Shown: positions 20,001 through 29,506, numbered from the stretch's first letter. The stretch is DNA of 64,000 nucleotides from Micromonospora sp. NBC_01796 (GCF_035917455.1 NZ_CP109078.1:5192001-5256000), one strand, 5' to 3'. The notes: generated by a model from the sequence alone, not told the origin. Translations and numbers: made by a program.

Positions 20001-20600
20001 CTCGGCCTGTACGTCTCCGACCATCCGCTCTTCGGGGTCGAGCACGTACTCGCCGCCGCGGCGGACATGTCGATCGCCTCCCTGGCCGAGGAGGGCAACG
20101 TCTCCGACGGGCAGATCATCAACCTCGCCGGCATCCTCTCCGGGGTGCAACGCCGGATCACCAAGCAGGGCCGGGCCTGGGCCTCGGCCACCCTGGAGGA
20201 CCTCGGCGGCGCGGTCGAGGTGCTGTTCTTCCCGAACACGTACGAGGTGGTCGGGCAGTACATCGCCGAGGACGCGATCGTGGTGGTCAAGGGGCGGGTG
20301 GACCGCCGCGACGACCAGCCCCGGCTGATGGCGATGGACATGTCGATGCCGGAGATCACCGCCGCCGACGAGATCAAGCCGGTGGTCCTGGCGTTGCCCC
20401 CGTCGCGGTGCACCCCGCCGCTGGTCGAGCGGCTGCGCGAGGTGCTGACCAGCCATCCCGGTTCGGCCGAGGTGCACGTCAGGCTGGTCAACGGCTCCCG
20501 GGGCACGCTGCTGCGGCTCGGCCGGATGCGGGTGGCCCCGAGCACCGCGCTGATGGCCGACCTCAAGGCACTGCTCGGCCCGAGCGCGGTCGCGGGCTGA
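17067..20600 (+). CDS. dnaE: DNA polymerase III alpha subunit DnaE
   Basis: Replicative DNA polymerase catalytic subunit, 1177 residues. Start GTG 17067 gives [19 protein letters not shown], the usual DnaE1 N-terminus, with GAAGGGGG upstream; the open frame reaches far upstream but is non-coding there. The PHP domain is N-terminal (HLHTHTEYS at ~7-15, MTDHGNLYG). The polymerase core carries the metal Asp pair in PDIDMDFDE near 412 and [11 protein letters not shown] near 375. A helix-hairpin-helix region ([19 protein letters not shown]) and a C-terminal OB fold follow. Confidence 0.97.
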   Translation: MSDSFVHLHTHTEYSMLDGAARLKELFAETNRLGMPALAMTDHGNLYGAYDFHKQATAAGVKPIVGLEAYLTPGTDRRDRTRVRWADGGENDVSGGGAYTHMTLLAQHADGLRNLFALASRSSLEGYFYKPRADRELLNQYGKGIIATTGCPSGEIQTWLRIGNFEKACESAAEFRDIFGADNFYLELMDHGLNIETRIRKDLIRLGKTLNLKPIATNDLHYTHAADADAHEVLLCVQSGSTMADPKRFKFDARDFYLKSPAEMRAMWDAEVPGACDNTLEIAEKIGDYKEVFASRNLMPQFPVPDGETEETFLRKEVMRGLQRRFPGGVPEDRLRQAEYELGVILKMGFPGYFLVTADLIAYAKRERIRVGPGRGSAAGALIAYALGITELDPMVHGLLFERFLNPDRISMPDIDMDFDERRRGDMIRYATEKYGEARVAQIITYGTIKAKAAIKDAARVLGYPFAVGDRITKAMPPAVMGKDIPLGGIFDKAHPRYQEAAEFRALYDSDGEVAKIVDTAKGLEGLKRQWGVHAAGVILSRDPLVDVLPIHKREQDGSIITQWDMGACETIGLLKMDFLGLRNLTIMDDCLESIKDNRGIDLVLEDLPLDDKATYALLGRGDTLGVFQFDGGPMRALLRSMAPDNFEDISAVGALYRPGPMGANAHNEYADRKNKRKPVVPIHPELAESLSEILGDTYGLIVYQEQVMAIAQKVAGYSLGAADLLRRAMGKKKKEILDKEFKPFAAGMKDNGYSDEAIKTLWDILVPFSDYAFNKAHSAAYGVVSYWTAYLKANYPAEYMGALLTSVGDDKDKSAVYLAECRRMGIKVLPPDVNESNARFAAVGEDIRFGLAAVRNVGTNVVESIRRSRREKGRFTDFYDYLRKVDAVACNKKTIESLIKAGAFDSLGHTRRGLLAVHTDAIDSFLDLKRKESTGQFDLFGTVFGDDNPVAAGISVTPQIPTNEWDKTDLLTFEREMLGLYVSDHPLFGVEHVLAAAADMSIASLAEEGNVSDGQIINLAGILSGVQRRITKQGRAWASATLEDLGGAVEVLFFPNTYEVVGQYIAEDAIVVVKGRVDRRDDQPRLMAMDMSMPEITAADEIKPVVLALPPSRCTPPLVERLREVLTSHPGSAEVHVRLVNGSRGTLLRLGRMRVAPSTALMADLKALLGPSAVAG

Positions 20601-20615
20601 CTCGGGCAGCCACGG

Positions 20616-20650
20616 GGCCGTGCGTGGGCCGGACGCCCACGGTCGCGGCC
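20616..20650 (+). terminator. Stem-loop downstream of dnaE
   Basis: CGTGGGC (20623-20629) pairs with GCCCACG (20635-20641) around a 5-nt loop, inside an outer GGCCG/CGGCC pair. It begins 16 bp after the dnaE stop. There is no U-run, usual for actinobacterial terminators. A near copy of the sequence at 20647-20669 makes a short direct repeat. Confidence 0.5.
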
Positions 20651-20850
20651 GTGCGTGGGCCGGGCGCCCCGGCTGCGCGGCCGTTCGCGGCCAGCCGGCG
20701 GACGCACAGGCGGGTGCGGGGGGCCGATCCGGTGGGCGCTGCGGCGGTTCGGATGCGGTTGTCGACCCACGGGCAGCCGCTGGGCGCGCGGATCGGGCAG
20801 TCCACGGATCCGCCGCCCGACGTGGGTGGTGGGCCTGAGAGGATCACGGA

Positions 20851-21777
20851 GTGAGCCCGGCAAAGCCCGATGACCAGCATCCCGCGGACGACCCCAGCGT
20901 CGCCCGGGACGAGAACCGGCGACCCGTGACGGCCGCCCAGGACGGCCCCGACCCGGCCGATCCCCGTACCGCCGCCGGGCCGGCCACGGACGCCGGTGAC
21001 CCGGCCACGGACGCTGGTGGGGCACCGGGCGGCGTACCGGAACAGGCGCCGCGGCCCGTCGGGTCCGCGCCCGAGCCGCCGGGTCCGCCGGTCAACGGCT
21101 ACCCCCTGGTGTACGACCAGCCGGCTCCGGCCCGCCCACGGGCGCCGCTGCGGACCCTGACCGTGGCGGTGGCGACCGTCCTGGTGCTGACCCTGCTCGG
21201 CGCCCCGCTCGGCCTCGCCTGGCGGGCGGTCGCGCCCTCGGTGCCGGTGATCCAGGCCGACGGCGGGGCGGTGCTCGCCCAGCCCCAGCCGGAGGAGTTC
21301 GTTGCCGCCGACGGGTGGTTCAGCCTCTTCGGCCTGGTCTTCGGGCTGCTCGCGGCGCTCGTGGTGTGGTGGGTCCTGCGCCGTTACCGGGGACCGGTGG
21401 GCATGGTGGTGGCCGCCCTCGGTTCGATCGGTGCGGCCGTGGTCGCCTGGCAGGTGGGCCGGCACATCGGGCTCGGCGAGTACCAGCGGATGCTGGAGAC
21501 GGCAGCGGCCGGTACGAGCTTCGGCAAGCCCCCGGACCTGCGGGCCGGTCGGTTCGAGTGGCTGTTCGGCTTCGTCCCCGTGCTCCGGGGCGACCTGCTG
21601 TTGCCGGCGTTCGGCAGCGTGGTGATGTACACCATGCTGGCCGGTTGGTCCCGTTACGCGGGGCTCGGTGCCGAACCCGAACCGGTCGGCCTCAGTTGGG
21701 ACTCGGCGGCACTGCCAGTTCCGCCAGCGGCACCGGAACCGCCCGCACCTGGCGCAGCAGAGCCGCCTCGCGACTGA
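20851..21777 (+). CDS. Integral membrane protein, DUF2567-like
   Basis: A 308-residue protein with a long acidic, Pro/Ala-rich N-terminal tail, membrane segments near residues 105-127, 150-172 and 178-196, and one near 245-262. The pattern [17 protein letters not shown]...[17 protein letters not shown]...[30 protein letters not shown] resembles the actinobacterial DUF2567 family of unknown function. It starts at GTG 20851; GAGGAT lies 6 nt before the start, so it may be leaderless. Its last 86 bp overlap the convergent Lon-domain gene. Confidence 0.7.
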   Translation: MSPAKPDDQHPADDPSVARDENRRPVTAAQDGPDPADPRTAAGPATDAGDPATDAGGAPGGVPEQAPRPVGSAPEPPGPPVNGYPLVYDQPAPARPRAPLRTLTVAVATVLVLTLLGAPLGLAWRAVAPSVPVIQADGGAVLAQPQPEEFVAADGWFSLFGLVFGLLAALVVWWVLRRYRGPVGMVVAALGSIGAAVVAWQVGRHIGLGEYQRMLETAAAGTSFGKPPDLRAGRFEWLFGFVPVLRGDLLLPAFGSVVMYTMLAGWSRYAGLGAEPEPVGLSWDSAALPVPPAAPEPPAPGAAEPPRD

Positions 21778-22396
21778 GCAGCCGCAACTCCGCGCGGAGC
21801 CGTTCGGCGGTGTCCGGGGTGGCGAGCAGCCGCTGCCGGTCCGCCACGGTGAGCGCGGCGGTCGCCGCCACCAGGTGCGAGAGCACCGTCGGGTCGTCCG
21901 GCAACTGCTCGGTGATCTCCTCCGGGTCGGCCCGGATCAGCCCCAGGTACTGCCGGAACACCGCGAGCACCCGGGGGGCCAGCAGGTCGGCCGCCTCCTC
22001 CTGCCCCGCCGGCTCCGGCAGCCACTCCACCTCGGCGGTCAGGTACGGCGCGGCCCCCTCGTCGACCTCGCTGATCCGGAACCGCCGCCGCCCCACCGTC
22101 ACCAGGTCGAACCGGCCGTCGGACAGCTCGGTGACCTGCCGCACCTCGGCCGTACAGCCGATCTCGTGCAGGGTGACGGCCTCGGCGGGCGTGGCCGGGC
22201 CGACCTGGCCGGGCGCCGGCTGGGTCTCCCAACCGCTGCGGATGGCGACCACGCCGAACTCGCGGGGGGTGCCGTCGGGCAACCCGATCAGGTGCCGGAC
22301 CAGTTCCCGGTAGCGTTCCTCGAAGATGTGCAGCGGGAGGACCAGACCCGGGAAGAGCACCGTCCCGAGCGGGAAGACCGGCAGCCGTGCGTGCAC
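21692..22396 (-). CDS. Lon N-terminal (substrate-binding) domain protein
   Basis: A 234-residue protein made essentially of the LON substrate-binding domain without the ATPase and protease parts. It begins [30 protein letters not shown] and has [16 protein letters not shown] and a helical bundle C-terminus. Such stand-alone LON-domain proteins are widespread in actinobacteria; the function is unknown. The start is GTG with TAGGCT at 22408-22403 exactly 6 nt upstream and no ribosome site, indicating a leaderless mRNA. It is divergent from hisD and overlaps the preceding plus-strand gene tail to tail. Confidence 0.88.
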   Translation of the reverse strand: MHARLPVFPLGTVLFPGLVLPLHIFEERYRELVRHLIGLPDGTPREFGVVAIRSGWETQPAPGQVGPATPAEAVTLHEIGCTAEVRQVTELSDGRFDLVTVGRRRFRISEVDEGAAPYLTAEVEWLPEPAGQEEAADLLAPRVLAVFRQYLGLIRADPEEITEQLPDDPTVLSHLVAATAALTVADRQRLLATPDTAERLRAELRLLSREAALLRQVRAVPVPLAELAVPPSPN

Positions 22397-22402
22397 CGGT
22401 CG

Positions 22403-22408
22403 AGCCTA
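22403..22408 (-). promoter_or_regulatory. -10 hexamer for leaderless LON-domain gene
   Basis: TAGGCT on the minus strand, 6 nt before the GTG start at 22396. There is no Shine-Dalgarno sequence between it and the start. Confidence 0.6.
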
Positions 22409-22527
22409 GCCGCTTTTGCCGCGTACGGGTCGCCGCCGAGTTCGAAGAAGTCGTCCCGCAGGCGGTGGTGGCCGGGGTCACCGTCCCGCCCGCTGGGCGT
22501 GCCCGGAGCCCCGGGCACGGCGCCGCC

Positions 22528-22533
22528 TAGACT
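22528..22533 (+). promoter_or_regulatory. -10 hexamer for leaderless hisD
   Basis: TAGACT, followed by 7 nt and the hisD GTG at 22541. No ribosome site is present, so the his operon mRNA probably begins at the start codon. Confidence 0.6.
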
Positions 22534-22540
22534 CGTGGGC

Positions 22541-23875
22541 GTGCTGAATCGGATCGACCTGCGCGGTAGCGCGCGTGACCCCCGGGGGCTGCTGCCCCGT
22601 GCCCAGCTCGACGTCTCGGTCGCGGCGGAGCAGATCCGCCCCATCGTCGAGGCGGTGCACACGGACGGGTTCACCGCGATCCGGGAGGCCACCCATCGAT
22701 TCGACGGCGTACAGCTCGACCAGCTCCGGGTGCCGGCCGAGGCGATCGCCGCCGCCGAGCGGGCGCTCGACCCTGCCGTACGGGCCGCGCTGAACGAGAG
22801 CATCAAGCGGGCCCGCCGGGTCCACGACGAGCAACGGCGTACGGACACCAGCACCGAGGTGGTGCCGGGCGGCACGGTCACCGAGCGCTGGGTCCCGGTC
22901 GACCGGGTCGGTCTCTACGTCCCCGGTGGCCTGGCCATGTACCCGTCGACCGTGGTCATGAACGTGGTGCCCGCACAGGCGGCCGGGGTCCGGTCGCTGG
23001 TGGTGGCGAGCCCGCCGCAGCGGGACAACGGCGGGCTGCCCGACGACCGGGTGCTGGCCGCGTGTGCCCTGCTCGGCGTCGACGAGGTCTACGCCGTCGG
23101 TGGTGCGCAGGCGATCGCGATGCTCGGCTACGGCGCGGACACCGACGCCAGCGGTGCCACCCGGTGCGCGCCGGTCGACATGATCACCGGTCCGGGCAAC
23201 ATCTGGGTCACCGCCGCGAAGCGGCTGCTGCGCGGCGTGGTCGGGATCGACGCCGAGGCCGGTCCGACCGAGATCGCCGTACTGGCCGACGAGACCGCCG
23301 ACGCACGCCACGTCGCGGCCGACCTGATCAGCCAGGCCGAGCACGACCCGCTGGCGGCGAGCGTGCTGGTCACGCCCTCGGTGGCGCTCGCCGACGCGGT
23401 CGAGGAGGAGCTGACCCGTCAGCTCGCCGCGACCAAGCACGTCGAGCGGATCACCGTCGCCCTCTCCGGTGAGCAGAGCGGGGTGGTCCTGGTCGACGAC
23501 CTCGAGGCGGGGCTGCGGGTGGTCGACGCGTACGCGGCCGAGCACCTGGAGGTCCAGACCGTCGACGCCCGGCAGTGGGCGATGCGGGTACGCAACGCCG
23601 GGGCGATCTTCGTCGGCCCGTACGCGCCGGTGTCGCTCGGTGACTACTGCGCCGGGTCCAACCACGTGCTGCCCACCGGCGGCTGCGCCCGGCACTCCTC
23701 CGGGCTGTCGGTCCAGTCCTTCCTGCGCGGCATCCACATCATCGAGTACGACGAGACCGCCCTGCGCGACGTCGCCCCGTACGTGGTGACCCTGGCCGAG
23801 GTGGAGGACCTGCCCGCGCACGGGCAGGCGGTGTCGGCCCGGTTCCCGGACGAGCGGCTGGGGCGGCCGTCGTGA
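22541..23875 (+). CDS. hisD: Histidinol dehydrogenase
   Basis: HisD catalyses the last two steps of histidine synthesis (histidinol to histidine) with NAD+ and zinc. The 444-residue product has the family core [14 protein letters not shown] near 220, [24 protein letters not shown] and the C-terminal [28 protein letters not shown]. The start GTG gives [10 protein letters not shown], the usual N-terminus. It is the first gene of a tightly packed operon, and hisC overlaps it by 4 bp. Confidence 0.97.
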   Translation: MLNRIDLRGSARDPRGLLPRAQLDVSVAAEQIRPIVEAVHTDGFTAIREATHRFDGVQLDQLRVPAEAIAAAERALDPAVRAALNESIKRARRVHDEQRRTDTSTEVVPGGTVTERWVPVDRVGLYVPGGLAMYPSTVVMNVVPAQAAGVRSLVVASPPQRDNGGLPDDRVLAACALLGVDEVYAVGGAQAIAMLGYGADTDASGATRCAPVDMITGPGNIWVTAAKRLLRGVVGIDAEAGPTEIAVLADETADARHVAADLISQAEHDPLAASVLVTPSVALADAVEEELTRQLAATKHVERITVALSGEQSGVVLVDDLEAGLRVVDAYAAEHLEVQTVDARQWAMRVRNAGAIFVGPYAPVSLGDYCAGSNHVLPTGGCARHSSGLSVQSFLRGIHIIEYDETALRDVAPYVVTLAEVEDLPAHGQAVSARFPDERLGRPS

Positions 23876-24954
23876 CCTCCCTGGACGACCTGCCGCTGCG
23901 GCCGGACCTGCGCGGCCGGTCCCCGTACGGGGCACCGCAGCTGGAGGTCCCGGTACGCCTCAACACCAACGAGAACTCGTACCCGGTGCCGGAGACCGTG
24001 GTGGACGCGATCGGCAAGGCGCTGCACGCGGAGCTGGCCGACCTGAACCGCTACCCGGACCGGGACGCCCTGGCGCTGCGCGCCGACCTGGCCGACTACC
24101 TGGGTCACGGGCTCGGTACGGCCAACCTGTGGGCGGCGAACGGCTCCAACGAGATCCAGCAGCAGTTGCTCCAGGCGTTCGGCGGGCCGGGGCGGACCGC
24201 GCTGGGTTTCACCCCGGCGTACTCGATGCACCCGCTGCTGGCGCTCGGCACCGGGACCACCTGGGTGGACGGGCGGCGCGACGGGGAGTTCGGGCTGACC
24301 GCCGCCGACGCGGTCGCCCAGGTCGAGGCGCACCGCCCGGACCTGGTCCTGCTCTGCTCCCCGAACAACCCGACCGGAACCGCACTCGACCCGGCCGTGG
24401 TCACCGCCGTCCTCGCCGTCGCGCCCGGCATGGTGGTCGTGGACGAGGCGTACGCGGAGTTCGCCCGCCCCGGTACGCCGACCGCGCTGACCCTGCTGCC
24501 CGGCCACCCCCGGCTGGTGGTTACCCGGACCATGAGCAAGGCGTTCGGCTTCGCCGGTGGGCGGCTCGGTTACCTGGCCGCCGACCCGGCGGTGGTCGAC
24601 GCGGTGCAACTCGTCCGGTTGCCGTACCACCTCTCGGCGCTCACCCAGGCCGCCGCCCGGGCCGCGTTGGCGCACCGGGACGCCCTGCTGGCGACCGTGG
24701 ACGCGATCAAGGTGCAGCGGGACCGGATCGTCGACACCCTGCGAGAGCGGGGTCTGCGGGTGGCCGAGAGTGATGCCAACTTCGTCCTGTTCGAGGTCGG
24801 CGGGGACCAGGGCGTGGTGTGGCGTGCCCTGGTCGACCGGGGGGTGCTGGTCCGCGATGTCGGCCTGCCCGGCTGGCTGCGGGTCACCGCCGGTACCCCG
24901 GCCGAGACGGACGCCTTTCTGACCGAGTTGTCGATCGTGCTGGAGTCGCTGTGA
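23872..24954 (+). CDS. hisC: Histidinol-phosphate aminotransferase
   Basis: A class I/II PLP-dependent aminotransferase that makes histidinol phosphate from imidazole-acetol phosphate and glutamate. The 360-residue protein has [35 protein letters not shown] and VVDEAYAEF, with the PLP lysine in [15 protein letters not shown] near residue 223. The start GTG overlaps the hisD stop (GTGA) and the stop overlaps the hisB start. Nine GTAC words fall within about 1 kb of this gene. Confidence 0.96.
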   Translation: MTSLDDLPLRPDLRGRSPYGAPQLEVPVRLNTNENSYPVPETVVDAIGKALHAELADLNRYPDRDALALRADLADYLGHGLGTANLWAANGSNEIQQQLLQAFGGPGRTALGFTPAYSMHPLLALGTGTTWVDGRRDGEFGLTAADAVAQVEAHRPDLVLLCSPNNPTGTALDPAVVTAVLAVAPGMVVVDEAYAEFARPGTPTALTLLPGHPRLVVTRTMSKAFGFAGGRLGYLAADPAVVDAVQLVRLPYHLSALTQAAARAALAHRDALLATVDAIKVQRDRIVDTLRERGLRVAESDANFVLFEVGGDQGVVWRALVDRGVLVRDVGLPGWLRVTAGTPAETDAFLTELSIVLESL

Positions 24955-25562
24955 GCAGAACCGCCCGGGTCGAGCGGACCACCAACGAGACCAAGGTCCT
25001 GGTCGAGATCGATCTCGACGGCACCGGCCAGGCCGAGATCAGCACCGGGGTCGGTTTCTACGACCACATGCTGCACCAGATCGCCCGGCACGGCGGCTTC
25101 GACCTGACCGTACAGACCGTGGGTGACCTGGAGATCGACGCGCACCACACGGTCGAGGACACCGCCCTGGCGCTCGGCACCGCGTTCGACCGGGCGCTCG
25201 GCGACAAGGCCGGCATCCGGCGGTACGGGTCGGCCACCATCCCGATGGACGAGGTGCTGGTCCGGGCCGCGGTCGACCTCTCCGGTCGGCCGTACGTGGT
25301 GCACGACGAGCCGGCACTGGCGCCGTACATCGGGCCGGTCTACCCGACCAGCCTGACCCGGCACATCTGGGAGTCGTTCGGCCAGTCGGCCAGGATGACC
25401 CTGCACGTGTCGGTGCTCCGGGCGGCCCGCGACGGCGGCCACCCGGACGCGCACCACGTGGTCGAGGCCCAGTTCAAGGCGGTTTCCCGGGCGCTGCGCG
25501 AGGCGGTCACGGTCGAGGCGCGCAACGCCGGGCTGATCCCCAGCACGAAGGGCGCGCTGTAG
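24951..25562 (+). CDS. hisB: Imidazoleglycerol-phosphate dehydratase
   Basis: HisB removes water from IGP in the sixth step of the pathway, using Mn2+. The 203-residue monofunctional form is typical of actinobacteria (no phosphatase domain). The metal-binding His clusters [17 protein letters not shown] and [14 protein letters not shown] are present, as are the second set [16 protein letters not shown] and [17 protein letters not shown]. The start is GTG 24951, overlapping hisC by 4 bp; in-frame sequence upstream belongs to hisC in another frame. Confidence 0.96.
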   Translation: MSRTARVERTTNETKVLVEIDLDGTGQAEISTGVGFYDHMLHQIARHGGFDLTVQTVGDLEIDAHHTVEDTALALGTAFDRALGDKAGIRRYGSATIPMDEVLVRAAVDLSGRPYVVHDEPALAPYIGPVYPTSLTRHIWESFGQSARMTLHVSVLRAARDGGHPDAHHVVEAQFKAVSRALREAVTVEARNAGLIPSTKGAL

Positions 25563-25720
25563 TGGCACCGGTGCTGTTCGTCCTGGCCGGTGTCCTGATC
25601 GGCGGGGTCTGGTCGCTGCACCGGCAGGGGGCCTCGGTCGGCGTGATCTGGTTCGTCGGCCTGCTCGCGCTGCTGGCCACCGCCGGTGGTGTGCTCTGGC
25701 TGCTGCCCGGGGACTCCTGA
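25562..25720 (+). CDS. Small membrane protein in the his operon
   Basis: A 52-residue ORF fitted precisely between hisB and hisH: its GTG shares one base with the hisB stop (TAGTG) and its TGA shares one base with the hisH start (TGATG). It has two hydrophobic stretches (about 2-15 and 26-46) separated by a short basic turn (LHRQGAS) and ends LPGDS. The tight overlaps and membrane character make it a real gene. The role is unknown, and no histidine-pathway function is implied beyond co-transcription. Confidence 0.8.
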   Translation: MAPVLFVLAGVLIGGVWSLHRQGASVGVIWFVGLLALLATAGGVLWLLPGDS

Positions 25721-26340
25721 TGCCCGCCGTGGTGGTGCTCGACTACGGCTCGGGCAACCTCCGGTCCGCGCAGCGCGCCCTGGTCCGGGCCGGTGCGGAC
25801 GTGACGGTCACCGCCGACCTGGACGCCGCCGCAGCCGCCGACGGCCTGGTGGTGCCGGGGGTGGGGGCGTACGCGGCCTGCATGGCGGGGATCGAGGCGC
25901 TCGGTGCCGGCCCGGTGATCGCCGAGCGGGTCGGCGCCGGCCGTCCCGTCCTCGGCATCTGCGTCGGGATGCAGATCCTCTTCGAGTACGGGGAGGAGCA
26001 CGGGGTGGTCAGCAAGGGGCTGGGCCTGCTGCCCGGCGGGGTGACCCGGCTGGCCGCCCAGCGGGTGCCGCACATGGGTTGGAACACGGTCGACCCGGCC
26101 GCCGGTTCGGTTCTCTTCGCCGGGCTGCCCGACGACGCCCGGTTCTACTTCGTGCACTCGTACGCCGCCGCCGACCGGGACGTACTGGCCGGGGCGGGGG
26201 CGCGGGTGACCACCGCGACCCACGGCGGGCGGTTTGTCGCCGGGGTGGAGCGGGGTGTGCTCTCCGCCGCCCAGTTCCACCCGGAGAAGTCCGCCGACAC
26301 CGGGGCGCTCCTGCTCCGCAACTGGCTGGGGACGCTGTGA
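25720..26340 (+). CDS. hisH: Imidazole glycerol phosphate synthase, glutaminase subunit HisH
   Basis: HisH hydrolyses glutamine and passes ammonia to HisF for IGP and AICAR formation. The 206-residue protein is a class I glutamine amidotransferase. It has VVLDYGSGNLRSAQRAL at the N-terminus, nucleophile Cys in GICVGMQIL near residue 83 and the His/Glu dyad in AAQFHPEKS near 187. Its partner hisF is not adjacent but lies 3.2 kb downstream at 29507. Confidence 0.96.
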   Translation: MPAVVVLDYGSGNLRSAQRALVRAGADVTVTADLDAAAAADGLVVPGVGAYAACMAGIEALGAGPVIAERVGAGRPVLGICVGMQILFEYGEEHGVVSKGLGLLPGGVTRLAAQRVPHMGWNTVDPAAGSVLFAGLPDDARFYFVHSYAAADRDVLAGAGARVTTATHGGRFVAGVERGVLSAAQFHPEKSADTGALLLRNWLGTL

Positions 26341-26353
26341 GCGGGATGGGCCG

Positions 26354-26680
26354 GTGAGCAAGGAGCGGGCCCGACGGCGGGCCGTACGCGAGGCCGAGGC
26401 CGAGAAGGCACGGGCGGTACGCGCCCGGCGGGTGGCCCGCCGTCAGTGGCGGCGTACGCTGCTGCGGCGCCTGACCCCGCGGCTGCCGGACCGGCGTACC
26501 GGGCGGATGTTCGCCCGGCGCAGCCGCAGCCAGCGGGCCGGGGTGGCGGTGCTCTCGATCGCGGTGCTCGGTGCGATCTGGTTCCTGGTCGACGACCTGG
26601 GCCTGCGCCTGGGTTTGATCATGTTGCTGCTGCTCGTACTGCCGGCGGTCGTGGTGCTCGCGTTCGGGCGCCGGATCTAG
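26354..26680 (+). CDS. Basic small membrane protein
   Basis: A 108-residue product starting at GTG 26354, 13 bp after hisH. The first ~65 residues are very Arg/Lys/Ala-rich and probably helical (SKERARRRAVREAEAEKARAVRARRVARRQWRR). Two close hydrophobic segments follow (about 69-82 and 86-104), ending GRRI. The topology suggests a membrane hairpin with a cytoplasmic nucleic-acid- or membrane-binding tail. It belongs to the his operon by position; no family is recognised. Confidence 0.75.
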   Translation: MSKERARRRAVREAEAEKARAVRARRVARRQWRRTLLRRLTPRLPDRRTGRMFARRSRSQRAGVAVLSIAVLGAIWFLVDDLGLRLGLIMLLLLVLPAVVVLAFGRRI

Positions 26681-26749
26681 ACCCTTCGTTGTGACCGGGA
26701 ACCACCGGCGGGTCGCCGGAGTCCGGATCACCTAGATACAGGAGACACT

Positions 26750-27472
26750 GTGAGCCTCACCCTGTTTCCGGCCGTCGACGTAGCCGACGGCCGGGCGGTA
26801 CGCCTGGTCCAGGGCGCCGCGGGCAGCGAGACGACGTACGGCGATCCGATGGACGCCGCCCTGGCCTGGCAGCGGGACGGGGCGACCTGGCTGCACCTGG
26901 TCGACCTCGACGCCGCCTTCGGCCGTGGCTCGAACGCGCACCTGCTGGCCGACGTGGTCCGGCGGCTGGACGTGCAGGTGGAACTCTCCGGTGGCATCCG
27001 GGACGACGAGTCGCTGCGGGCGGCGCTCGGCACCGGTGCGGCCCGGGTCAACATCGGCACCGCCGCACTGGAGGATCCGGTCTGGTGCGACCGGGTCCTG
27101 GCCGAGTACGGCGACCGGGTGGCGATCGGCCTGGACGTGCGCGGCCGTACGCTGTCCGCCCGTGGTTGGACCCGCGACGGCGGTGACCTGTTCGAGGTCC
27201 TCGAGCGGTTGGACAAGGCCGGCGCGAGCCGGTACGTGCTGACCGACATCACCAAGGACGGGACCATGCGTGGGCCGAACCTCGACCTGCTGCGTGAGGT
27301 CTGCTCCCGTACCGACGCGCCGGTGATCGCCTCCGGTGGTGTGTCCACTCTGGATGACCTGCGGGCGCTGGCCGCGCTGGAGCCGATCGGGGTGGAGGGT
27401 GTGATCGCCGGCAAGGCGCTCTACTCCGGCGCGTTCACCGTGGCCGAGGCGCTCGCCGTACTGGCCGAGTAG
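26750..27472 (+). CDS. priA: Phosphoribosyl isomerase PriA (HisA/TrpF bifunctional)
   Basis: A 240-residue (beta/alpha)8 barrel that isomerises ProFAR in histidine synthesis. In actinobacteria the same enzyme (PriA) also isomerises phosphoribosyl anthranilate in tryptophan synthesis. The catalytic Asp pair is in FPAVDVADG near residue 9 and DITKDGTM near 167-170. The [10 protein letters not shown] loop carries the Arg and Trp typical of PriA rather than narrow HisA. No trpF is visible among the trp genes here, consistent with dual function. The GTG start has AGGAGA upstream. Confidence 0.92.
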   Translation: MSLTLFPAVDVADGRAVRLVQGAAGSETTYGDPMDAALAWQRDGATWLHLVDLDAAFGRGSNAHLLADVVRRLDVQVELSGGIRDDESLRAALGTGAARVNIGTAALEDPVWCDRVLAEYGDRVAIGLDVRGRTLSARGWTRDGGDLFEVLERLDKAGASRYVLTDITKDGTMRGPNLDLLREVCSRTDAPVIASGGVSTLDDLRALAALEPIGVEGVIAGKALYSGAFTVAEALAVLAE

Positions 27473-27523
27473 GGCCGGGGTCGCCATCCACGCGGATGGC
27501 GGACCGTACCCAGATCAGTTGTG

Positions 27524-27538
27524 CACAATTGAATTGAG
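27524..27538 (+). promoter_or_regulatory. OhrR-type operator overlapping the ohrR promoter
   Basis: CACAATT-G-AATTGAG matches the known OhrR box pattern TACAATT-N-AATTGTA, with a perfect inner repeat CAATT/AATTG. It lies between a -35-like TTGTGC (27519-27524) and the -10 TATCGT (27542-27547), spaced 17 bp, so bound OhrR would block polymerase. The ATG is 7 nt after the -10 with no ribosome site (leaderless). Confidence 0.7.
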
Positions 27539-27554
27539 AGCTATCGTTCACCCC

Positions 27555-28004
27555 ATGGATGTGGACGAACTGGCGCTGGACCAGCAGGTCTGTTTCGCGC
27601 TGTATGCCACCTCCCGTGCCGTCACCGACCTCTACCGGCCGATCCTGGACGAGTTCGGGCTCACCTACCCGCAGTACCTGGTCCTGCTCGTGCTCTGGAA
27701 ACGGCCCGACGACCCACCCACGGTCAAGCAACTCGGCGCCGAACTGCACCTGGACTCGGGCACCCTCTCCCCGCTGCTCAAGCGGCTGGAGCGGGCCGGC
27801 CTGGTTACCCGGCGACGGGCGGCCCGGGACGAACGCCTGGTCGAGATCGAGCTGACCGGCGCCGGACGGGCGCTGCGCCAGCGGGTCGAGCAGGTGCCCC
27901 GGCGGATCGTCCGGGCCACCGGGCTGACCGGGCCGGACCTGGTCGCGCTGCGCGGCACCCTGAACCAGATCACCCAACTGATCCACCAGCAGAAGGAGCA
28001 GTGA
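27555..28004 (+). CDS. ohrR: Organic hydroperoxide sensor OhrR (MarR family)
   Basis: A 149-residue MarR-type repressor. It opens MDVDELALDQQVCFALY, with the peroxide-sensing cysteine at residue 13. YRPILDEFGLTYPQYLVLLVLW is the OhrR signature, and the winged helix (TVKQLGAELHLDSGTLSPLLKRLE) follows. Oxidation of the single reactive Cys releases the repressor from DNA. It controls the ohr gene directly downstream and itself through the operator in its promoter. The start is preceded by a -10 hexamer instead of a ribosome site. Confidence 0.92.
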   Translation: MDVDELALDQQVCFALYATSRAVTDLYRPILDEFGLTYPQYLVLLVLWKRPDDPPTVKQLGAELHLDSGTLSPLLKRLERAGLVTRRRAARDERLVEIELTGAGRALRQRVEQVPRRIVRATGLTGPDLVALRGTLNQITQLIHQQKEQ

Positions 28005-28009
28005 TCACC

Positions 28010-28435
28010 ATGCAGGTGCTCTACACGGCAGAGGCGCAGTCCACCGGCGAGGGCCGGGGCGGCAAGGTGCGGACCAGCGACGGAACGCTGGAGATCGACC
28101 TCGCGGTGCCGAAGGAGATGGGTGGCGAGGGCGGCGGCAGCAACCCCGAACAGCTCTTCGCCGCCGGTTACGCGGCCTGCTTCCACTCCGCGCTCAAACT
28201 GCTCGGGCGCAGGGCGAAGGCCGACGTCACCGGCTCCGTGGTGACCGCCGAGGTGGGCATCGGACGCGGCGAGGGCGCCGGCTTCGGCCTGGCCGTGACC
28301 CTCGTGGTCGACCTGCCCGAGATCGACCGGGCCGCCGCCGAGCAGCTCGTCGAGCAGGCCCACCAGGTCTGCCCCTACTCCAACGCGGTGCGCGGGAACA
28401 TCGAGGTGGACCTGCGGCTCGGGCAGACCCGATGA
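28010..28435 (+). CDS. ohr: Organic hydroperoxide reductase Ohr (OsmC family)
   Basis: Ohr reduces organic and lipid hydroperoxides to alcohols with a thiol cofactor. The product is about 141 residues. The active-site pair is Cys57 in GYAACFHSALK and Cys121 in HQVCPYSNAVRGN; GSNPEQLFAAGYAACF is the family signature. ATG 28010 is preferred because GAAGGAG is 11-12 nt upstream, while the in-frame GTG 28001 is only 2 nt from it. It is co-transcribed with ohrR and overlaps the oxidoreductase gene by 4 bp. Confidence 0.92.
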   Translation: MQVLYTAEAQSTGEGRGGKVRTSDGTLEIDLAVPKEMGGEGGGSNPEQLFAAGYAACFHSALKLLGRRAKADVTGSVVTAEVGIGRGEGAGFGLAVTLVVDLPEIDRAAAEQLVEQAHQVCPYSNAVRGNIEVDLRLGQTR

Positions 28436-29433
28436 GCCGCACCGGCCGGGAGATCCACCTGGCCAGCCGCCCGCACGGCTGGCCCACCCTGGACAACTTC
28501 AACCTGGTCAAGGTCCCGGTGCCGGACCCCGGACCGGGGCAGGTGCTGGTCCGCAACCAGCTCATGTCGGTCGACCCGTACATGCGCGGGCGGATGAACG
28601 ACGTCAAGTCGTACGCGGCGCCGTACGAGCTCGACGCACCGCTGTACGGGGCCGCGATCGGCGAGGTGATCGCCAGCGACACCGACGCGTTCCAGCCCGG
28701 TGACCTGGTGCAGCACAACCTCGGCTGGCGGGAGTACGCCGTACTCGACGCCCGGGGGGCGCACCGGATCGACCCGGAGGTCGCACCGGTGTCGGCGTAC
28801 CTCGGCCCGCTCGGCGGGATCGGGCTGACCGCGTACGCCGGGCTGGTCGACGTCGCCGCGCTCCAGCCGGGCGAGGATGTCTTCGTCTCGGCCGCCGCCG
28901 GTGCGGTCGGCAGCCTCGCCGGCCAGATCGCGAAGCTCAAGGGCGCCGGACGGGTGGTCGGCAGCGCCGGCTCGGCGGAGAAGGTGCAGCGCCTCCTCGC
29001 GCTCGGTTTCGACGCCGCGTTCAACTACCGCGACCAGCCCGTACGGGAGTCGCTGAAGGAGGCCGCGCCGGACGGGATCGACGTCTACTTCGACAACGTC
29101 GGCGGCGACCACCTGGAGGCTGCGCTCTCCTCGCTCCGGCTGCACGGCCGGGTGGCGATCTGCGGCATGATCTCCCAGTACAACGCGACCGAACCGGTGG
29201 CGGGACCGCGCAACCTGGCACTGACCGTGTCGAAGCGGCTCACCCTGCGCGGGTTCCTGATCCACGACCACGTCGGGCTGCGTACGCAGTTCCTCGGCGA
29301 GATGTCCGGTTGGCTGCGCTCCGGGCAGCTCCAGTACGACGAGACCGTGGTCGAGGGCCTGGACAACGCCCCGTCGGCGTTCCTCGGCCTGCTCCGCGGC
29401 GAGAACCTGGGCAAGATGCTGGTACGTCTCTGA
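28432..29433 (+). CDS. NADP-dependent oxidoreductase, zinc-free MDR family
   Basis: A 333-residue medium-chain reductase of the CurA/alkenal-one reductase type. Features in order: the substrate domain with SVDPYMRGRMND near 45, YLGPLGGIGLTAYAGL, the nucleotide motif SAAAGAVGSLAGQIAKLKGAGRVVGSAG near 163, and DVYFDNVGGDHLEAAL. It lacks structural zinc cysteines. It probably reduces reactive enones or aldehydes arising from lipid peroxidation, fitting its ATGA coupling to ohr. The substrate is not determinable. Confidence 0.85.
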   Translation: MSRTGREIHLASRPHGWPTLDNFNLVKVPVPDPGPGQVLVRNQLMSVDPYMRGRMNDVKSYAAPYELDAPLYGAAIGEVIASDTDAFQPGDLVQHNLGWREYAVLDARGAHRIDPEVAPVSAYLGPLGGIGLTAYAGLVDVAALQPGEDVFVSAAAGAVGSLAGQIAKLKGAGRVVGSAGSAEKVQRLLALGFDAAFNYRDQPVRESLKEAAPDGIDVYFDNVGGDHLEAALSSLRLHGRVAICGMISQYNATEPVAGPRNLALTVSKRLTLRGFLIHDHVGLRTQFLGEMSGWLRSGQLQYDETVVEGLDNAPSAFLGLLRGENLGKMLVRL

Positions 29434-29494
29434 CGGTGCCCGTACCCCGGCCGGACCTGACCGCCGCGCGGTCGGTCCGGCCCGGGCGGGCGGT

Positions 29495-29500
29495 TAAGCT
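29495..29500 (+). promoter_or_regulatory. -10 hexamer for leaderless hisF
   Basis: TAAGCT, then 6 nt, then the hisF ATG at 29507. No ribosome site lies between, so hisF has its own leaderless transcript separate from the ohr cassette. Confidence 0.6.
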
Positions 29501-29506
29501 CGACCC

